Shown: positions 8,062-11,158 of the stretch, piece after piece | How positions within the stretch are numbered: the first letter of the stretch is position 1 | Layout of the letters: every line of letters starts with the position of its first letter | Assembly (NCBI GenBank): GCA_030043545.1 | Contig: JASHXM010000218.1 | Coordinates: 1 to 11,158, forward strand | Origin: Thermoplasmata archaeon | GTDB taxonomy: Archaea; Thermoplasmatota; Thermoplasmata; Lutacidiplasmatales; UBA184 | Length of the DNA stretch: 11,158 nt | Reading direction: 5' to 3' | Position numbers and translations under genes: made by a program | Notes under the pieces: generated by a model | The model's input: the letters and a program-made list of their open reading frames with translations, nothing else | The model's database searches: none | What the model was told of the DNA's origin: nothing

Positions 8062-8181
8062 CCCGGACCGTTCGAAGCCGGACTCGGCGATCTAGCCGGT
8101 AGCGCGTCTCCGATTGGCTCGAGGATTCCCGGCGAGGCGGGTCTAGCCCTTGCCCGCTCCTTCCAGTCCGAACCGCGGGTT

Positions 8182-8210
8182 CGGGAGCCTCGGGGCCCGC
8201 GAGGCTCCCG
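8182..8210. terminator. Hairpin between convergent genes, possible bidirectional terminator
   Basis: A perfect 11-bp stem (CGGGAGCCTCG at 8182-8192 pairing with 8200-8210) closes a 7-nt loop. It lies 120 bp after the reductase stop and 10 bp after the stop of the minus-strand gene. No T-tract follows on either side, so it may stabilise transcript ends rather than terminate by itself. Confidence 0.4.
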
Positions 8211-8220
8211 CCGGCCGTTC

Positions 8221-8799
8221 CTACAGCCCGAGGGAGAAACCTCCCGAGCCGCCTCCCTGGAGGCCGCCGGATAGCGAGTGGAGAAGGCCCGAGAGCCCGG
8301 TCGCAGCGCCCAGTGCGGAAAGCAGCCCACCAACACCGGGGACGCCGACGGCTGCGGCGACCGCTACTGCGAGCGCGCCCAGTCCGATCCCGGCCAGGAC
8401 CTGCGTTGCGGCCCCGAGTGTCGCACCCGCGGCCCCGCTGGCCACCGCGGCAGTCGCAGAGGCAGAGGTCGCTACGGACGTCGGAGCGGAACCGGGTCCC
8501 GCCGAGGCTTCGACACCGGCGGCGCCGGATACTCCTACCGGAGCTGCCCCCGACGTGGATGGACCGGTCCCCGACCCGAGCGTCGAACCGGTGACCGTCA
8601 ACGAGGACGGCGTCGCCGTGGGCGCCGGCCCCGCCTGAACCGTGGCGGACGCTCCCGTCGCGGCGGTGACGCCGCCCCCTCCCGTCGACGGAGACGACCC
8701 ACCGACCGTCGCCATCGAGCCAGCACGGATCGATCCGTTCGTCGCAGACGCGCCCGTCGAGGCCGCTTCGCCGATGTTTCCGTTGACCGCCGCTTGCAT
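8221..8799 (-). CDS. Hypothetical Ala/Gly/Ser/Thr-rich hydrophobic protein, nearly charge-free
   Basis: 192 residues from ATG at 8799, preceded three bases away by GGTGA (read on the minus strand), a good archaeal ribosome binding site. I do not recognise the family. Residues 1-130 are low-complexity Ala/Gly/Ser/Thr with repeated TGASAT-like units (near 15, 48 and 111). Residues 134-172 are strongly hydrophobic and glycine-spaced (GIGLGALAVAVAAAVGV), able to form one or two membrane-inserting helices. The C-terminus is Gly/Ser-rich (GGLQGGGSGGFSLGL). Only three charged residues (Glu11, Arg25, Glu97) and no cysteine are present; there is no N-terminal signal peptide. A Pro-rich frame on the opposite strand (8150-8638) is the alternative; the ribosome binding site and coherent hydrophobic pattern favour the minus strand. 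Confidence 0.6.
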   Translation of the reverse strand: MQAAVNGNIGEAASTGASATNGSIRAGSMATVGGSSPSTGGGGVTAATGASATVQAGPAPTATPSSLTVTGSTLGSGTGPSTSGAAPVGVSGAAGVEASAGPGSAPTSVATSASATAAVASGAAGATLGAATQVLAGIGLGALAVAVAAAVGVPGVGGLLSALGAATGLSGLLHSLSGGLQGGGSGGFSLGL

Positions 8800-8802
8800 G
8801 GG

Positions 8803-8807
8803 TCACC
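8803..8807 (-). promoter_or_regulatory. Ribosome binding site (GGTGA) of the 8799 gene
   Basis: On the minus strand GGTGA ends three bases before the ATG at 8799 and is complementary to the conserved archaeal 16S rRNA 3' end. It decides both strand and start for this gene. Confidence 0.6.
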
Positions 8808-8830
8808 ATCCAAGCGTGGTGCGTCGGGGT

Positions 8831-8838
8831 AGTTCTAA
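8831..8838 (-). promoter_or_regulatory. Weak TATA-like element for the 8799 gene
   Basis: Read on the minus strand, GTTAGAAC lies just under 40 nt before the ATG, which would give a short leader containing the GGTGA site. It is a poor consensus match and is offered only because the surroundings are very GC-rich. Confidence 0.25.
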
Positions 8839-8969
8839 CCCGGTCCCGAGAACCCGCGCCGAGATTGGACGATTCTGCGATTGAACCAATGCGATGCCCG
8901 ATGGTCCCGTCGGTGGAACCGGCGAAAGTCGGGGTTACCCTCCGCCGTAGCCGCGACTCGCTCGTTCAG

Positions 8970-8977
8970 TTTATCCG
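8970..8977 (+). promoter_or_regulatory. TATA box of the four-helix membrane protein gene (leaderless)
   Basis: TTTATCCG lies 25-32 nt upstream of the ATG at 9002 in an otherwise GC-rich region, the expected archaeal TATA position for a transcript starting at the ATG. There is no Shine-Dalgarno motif between them, so leaderless translation is likely. This supports 9002 over the in-frame ATG at 9059. Confidence 0.55.
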
Positions 8978-9001
8978 CGAAAGTGGCCTTATCCTGCCCC
9001 G

Positions 9002-9565
9002 ATGTCGGGGGGTAGCGCCCAGCCGTTCCGACCGCTCGCTGATACGACGGTACCGGCGATGGCCCAGATCCTCGAGGAGGCTCCGATCGAGCCGCGTTTC
9101 GAGCGCGACTTTTCCTCATCCGAGAATGCGATGCAGGTGTGGGCTGGGCTCGGTTTGTTCGGCACGCTCTGCTTTGGGCTGGGTCTGTTCTCGGGCTCAA
9201 GTTTCGGGAACGCGAGCACCTTTGGCTGGGCGGCCTTTGTCGCCCCGGCCGTCGTCCTGGTCTTTGTCGGCATCCTCGTCGGGGCGGCGGGCGGCGGCTA
9301 CTACGCCCTCGCACTCCTCGGTGCCGGAGCGCTCGCGTTCGTCCTCGGAATCGTCTTCAGTGTGATTCCGCCGACCGGGTGGTTCACGCTCGGATCGCTG
9401 ACCGGGCAGGGGGGTTTTGTTTGGGGCAACGCCTCAGGGATTGTACTGGGGCTCATGTTCGGCGGTGCCGCCGTGGCTGCGGTCGCGTGGGGGCGCGCAC
9501 TATCCCTGCGGAGGCTGTACGCCGAGTCGGACGATGAGGAGACGGCCGAACCGTCTTCGATGTGA
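9002..9565 (+). CDS. Hypothetical four-helix membrane protein
   Basis: 187 residues from ATG at 9002, the start set by the TATA box 25-32 nt upstream. Residues 1-44 are soluble with an acidic/basic stretch (EEAPIEPRFERDF). Four hydrophobic helices follow: about 46-66 (VWAGLGLFGTLCFGLGLFSG), 75-97 (AAFVAPAVVLVFVGILVG), 101-122 (ALALLGAGALAFVLGIVFSV) and 139-164 (GNASGIVLGLMFGGAAVAAV). The tail is RALSLRRLY followed by an acidic end (ESDDEETAEPSSM). With four helices both ends lie on the same side, and the basic residues after helix 4 suggest the cytoplasm. The helices are rich in Gly, Phe and small residues and carry no buried charges that would indicate a channel or enzyme. No family is recognised. 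It is monocistronic by appearance, with 226 bp before the next gene. Confidence 0.8.
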   Translation: MSGGSAQPFRPLADTTVPAMAQILEEAPIEPRFERDFSSSENAMQVWAGLGLFGTLCFGLGLFSGSSFGNASTFGWAAFVAPAVVLVFVGILVGAAGGGYYALALLGAGALAFVLGIVFSVIPPTGWFTLGSLTGQGGFVWGNASGIVLGLMFGGAAVAAVAWGRALSLRRLYAESDDEETAEPSSM

Positions 9566-9791
9566 CCTCCGGGGGCCGACCCGGCTACCTCAGCGACCCC
9601 GGCGGTGACCGCCGATGGAGCGCCCTGCGGCGCAGCCGTCCCTCGAACCCGAGGGAGTCGATTCACCCTCGTTCCAACCCGTTGCCGTGGGGGAGAGACT
9701 GGCGCGAGAGGGCGGACGGTCCCGGTCTCAGCGGCGTCCTTTTGGACCCGGAGACGTACCCGAGCCCCGGCCAAGTCCAGAATCCGTAACG

Positions 9792-11144
9792 ATGGAGGTA
9801 CCCGAAGTCCGGTACGCTCGCAGCGGGAGCCTGCGCATCGCGTACGAGGTGTTCGGATCCGGACCGGTGGACCTGGTCTACGGTCGGACGGCGATCTCGC
9901 ATCTCGAGCTCGTCTGGGAGGAGCCCTCCGTCGCCGAGTACTTTCGAGAGCTCGCGACGGTCGCGCGGGTGATCCTGTGGGACAAGCGGGGGGTGGGCCT
10001 TTCGGATCGGGTCGTCGGGACGCCGACCCTCGAGGACCGGATGGACGACGTCCGCGCAGTGATGGACGCCGCGGGCAGCCAACGAGCCGTGATCTTCGGA
10101 GCGACCGATACCGCTGCGATGGCGCTGCTCTTCGCCGCGACCTACCCGGAGCGGACCCTGGGTCTCATCCTCATCGAACCGATCGCCCGGGGGGCGTGGG
10201 CTCCGGACTTTACGTTCGCTCCGCGACGCGAGGAGGTGGAAGAGGAGATCCGGCTCTCCGACGAGGACTGGGGCACGCCCGCCCACATCGACCGATTGGT
10301 CGAGGTTGCGGCGCCTAGTCGCAAGACGGATGTCGCGTTCAAGCGCTGGTTCGGGCGGGTGATCCGATTCGGCTCGTCGCCGTCCGCGGCGGCGGCTCTC
10401 GCTCGGATGAACCTCGCCATCGACGTCCGGTCCGCGCTTCCGGCGGTCCACGTGCCGACACTCGTGCTGAAGTGCGCCGGAGACCGGGTAGTCCGAGAGG
10501 AGAACTCGGATTACGTGGCGGCCAGGGTGACCGGGGCGCAGCTCGTTTCCATTCCGGGACATGACCACTTCTTCTGGGCAAGTGCCGAGCCTCGCGCGGC
10601 CTCTCTCCGAGCGCAGAAAGCGTTCCTCGCCCATCTTCCGGCGACCGTAGCCGACGAGGACCGAGTCCTCAAATCGGTCGTCTTCGCGGACATCGTCGGA
10701 TCCACTCGTCTCGCCTCTCGCCTCGGGGATCAGGCGTGGCGAAGGTTGCTCGACTCGTTCCTGGCGGTGTCGCACGCCGAGGCGCTGCGCTTTCGAGGGC
10801 GGGTCGTGAAGACGACCGGAGACGGCTGGCTGGCGACCTTTGACGGCCCGACCCGAGCGATCCGCTTCGCTCAGTCGGTTCGAGATCACGCCAAAGAGCA
10901 GGGACTCGACCTTCGGGCGGGGATCCACACCGGGGAGTGCCTCGTCACGGACGAGGATGTGGTGGGGATGGCGGTCCACCTGGCGTCCCGTATCTGCGAC
11001 TCGGCCGGGGGGGGAGAGGTCGTCGCCTCCCGGACCGTGCGGGACCTGTCGGTGGGGTCCGAAGTCCGTTTCGAGGATCGCGGCGCCCGCGAGTTCAAGG
11101 GGATCGAGGGCCCGTGGGAGACCTTCCTCGTGACTTCGCGGTGA
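9792..11144 (+). CDS. Alpha/beta-hydrolase fused to class III adenylate/guanylate cyclase
   Basis: 450 residues from ATG at 9792. Residues 1-275 are an alpha/beta-hydrolase of the kind seen in bacterial hydrolase-cyclase fusions (RYARSGSLRIAYEVFG, WDKRGVGLSDRV, LFAATYPERT). The usual G-x-S-x-G-G elbow reads GATDTAA, with Thr105 in the serine position; the acid Asp231 (GDRVV) and His259 (GHDHF) remain. Residues 285-450 are a class III cyclase catalytic domain: metal-binding Asp300 (VVFADIVGST) and Asp344 (KTTGDGWLATFDGP), adenine-selecting Lys340 and Asp389, His396 in AVHLASR where many cyclases have Asn, and transition-state Arg400. It should make cAMP from ATP as a dimer. An in-frame ATG at 9615 has GGTGA 6 nt before it and would add 59 residues, but that stretch is Pro/Arg-rich with weaker third-position GC; homologues begin at the MEVPEVRYARSG-like point. 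Probably horizontally acquired from soil bacteria. Confidence 0.88.
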   Translation: MEVPEVRYARSGSLRIAYEVFGSGPVDLVYGRTAISHLELVWEEPSVAEYFRELATVARVILWDKRGVGLSDRVVGTPTLEDRMDDVRAVMDAAGSQRAVIFGATDTAAMALLFAATYPERTLGLILIEPIARGAWAPDFTFAPRREEVEEEIRLSDEDWGTPAHIDRLVEVAAPSRKTDVAFKRWFGRVIRFGSSPSAAAALARMNLAIDVRSALPAVHVPTLVLKCAGDRVVREENSDYVAARVTGAQLVSIPGHDHFFWASAEPRAASLRAQKAFLAHLPATVADEDRVLKSVVFADIVGSTRLASRLGDQAWRRLLDSFLAVSHAEALRFRGRVVKTTGDGWLATFDGPTRAIRFAQSVRDHAKEQGLDLRAGIHTGECLVTDEDVVGMAVHLASRICDSAGGGEVVASRTVRDLSVGSEVRFEDRGAREFKGIEGPWETFLVTSR

Positions 11145-11158
11145 GCGAGGCTCGGAGA

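Noticed and set aside
8062..8220. TTCGA-like T-loop motifs (GTTCGAAGCC, GGGTTCGGGAG) suggesting tRNA
   Set aside because: No acceptor stem, anticodon arm or D-arm can be built around either copy; the second is part of the convergent hairpin.
8150..8638. Plus-strand Pro/Ala-rich frame of 162 codons starting with TTG
   Set aside because: No ribosome binding site or promoter and it would include the intergenic hairpin as coding; the minus-strand gene has GGTGA and a coherent hydrophobic segment. Not fully excluded.
8863..8890. Short ATTGG/CCAAT inverted repeat upstream of the 9002 gene
   Set aside because: Only 5-bp arms, expected by chance in this length, and too far from the TATA box at 8970 to argue for an operator.
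9663..10979. Minus-strand open frame of 438 codons opposite the hydrolase-cyclase
   Set aside because: No domain recognised; the plus strand encodes two well-conserved domains over the same stretch.

Overview
The window is GC-rich DNA, most likely from an archaeon and probably a high-GC relative of the Thermoplasmatota. This placement is inferred from several signs. There are large secreted proteins built from PKD, kelch and YVTN-type propeller repeats, and repeated surface modules with the core [FY]xVTFxExGLPxGxxW. TATA-like elements lie about 25-30 nt upstream of start codons, as in leaderless archaeal transcripts, and GGTGA-type ribosome binding sites are present. No rRNA or other phylogenetic marker is present, so the assignment is not certain.

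Layout. The minus strand from 2238 to the left edge encodes the first 746 residues of a secreted kelch/PKD protein; its C-terminus lies outside the window. A 179-bp divergent intergenic region with a candidate operator dyad separates it from a plus-strand gene (2418-7310). That gene encodes a 1630-residue surface protein: signal peptide, 14 propeller blades (two seven-bladed propellers), four ESGLP modules, a PKD domain, a C39/papain-like cysteine peptidase-like domain, an uncharacterised beta-rich region, a fifth ESGLP module and a C-terminal membrane anchor. Next come a small dihydrofolate-reductase-family oxidoreductase (7435-8061, plus), a convergent gene for an almost charge-free Ala/Gly/Ser/Thr-rich protein (8221-8799, minus), a four-helix membrane protein behind a clear leaderless promoter (9002-9565, plus), and an alpha/beta-hydrolase fused to a class III nucleotide cyclase (9792-11144, plus).

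Function. The left two thirds look like a cell-surface locus: two divergent exported proteins with adhesion or scaffold domains, one carrying a probable peptidase. The right third is a set of unrelated single-gene units. The hydrolase-cyclase is of a type familiar from soil bacteria such as actinobacteria and may have been acquired by transfer. Its hydrolase half has lost the usual nucleophile motif while the cyclase half keeps its catalytic residues, which suggests a sensor role for the hydrolase fold. No mobile element, CRISPR array, tRNA or rRNA was seen.
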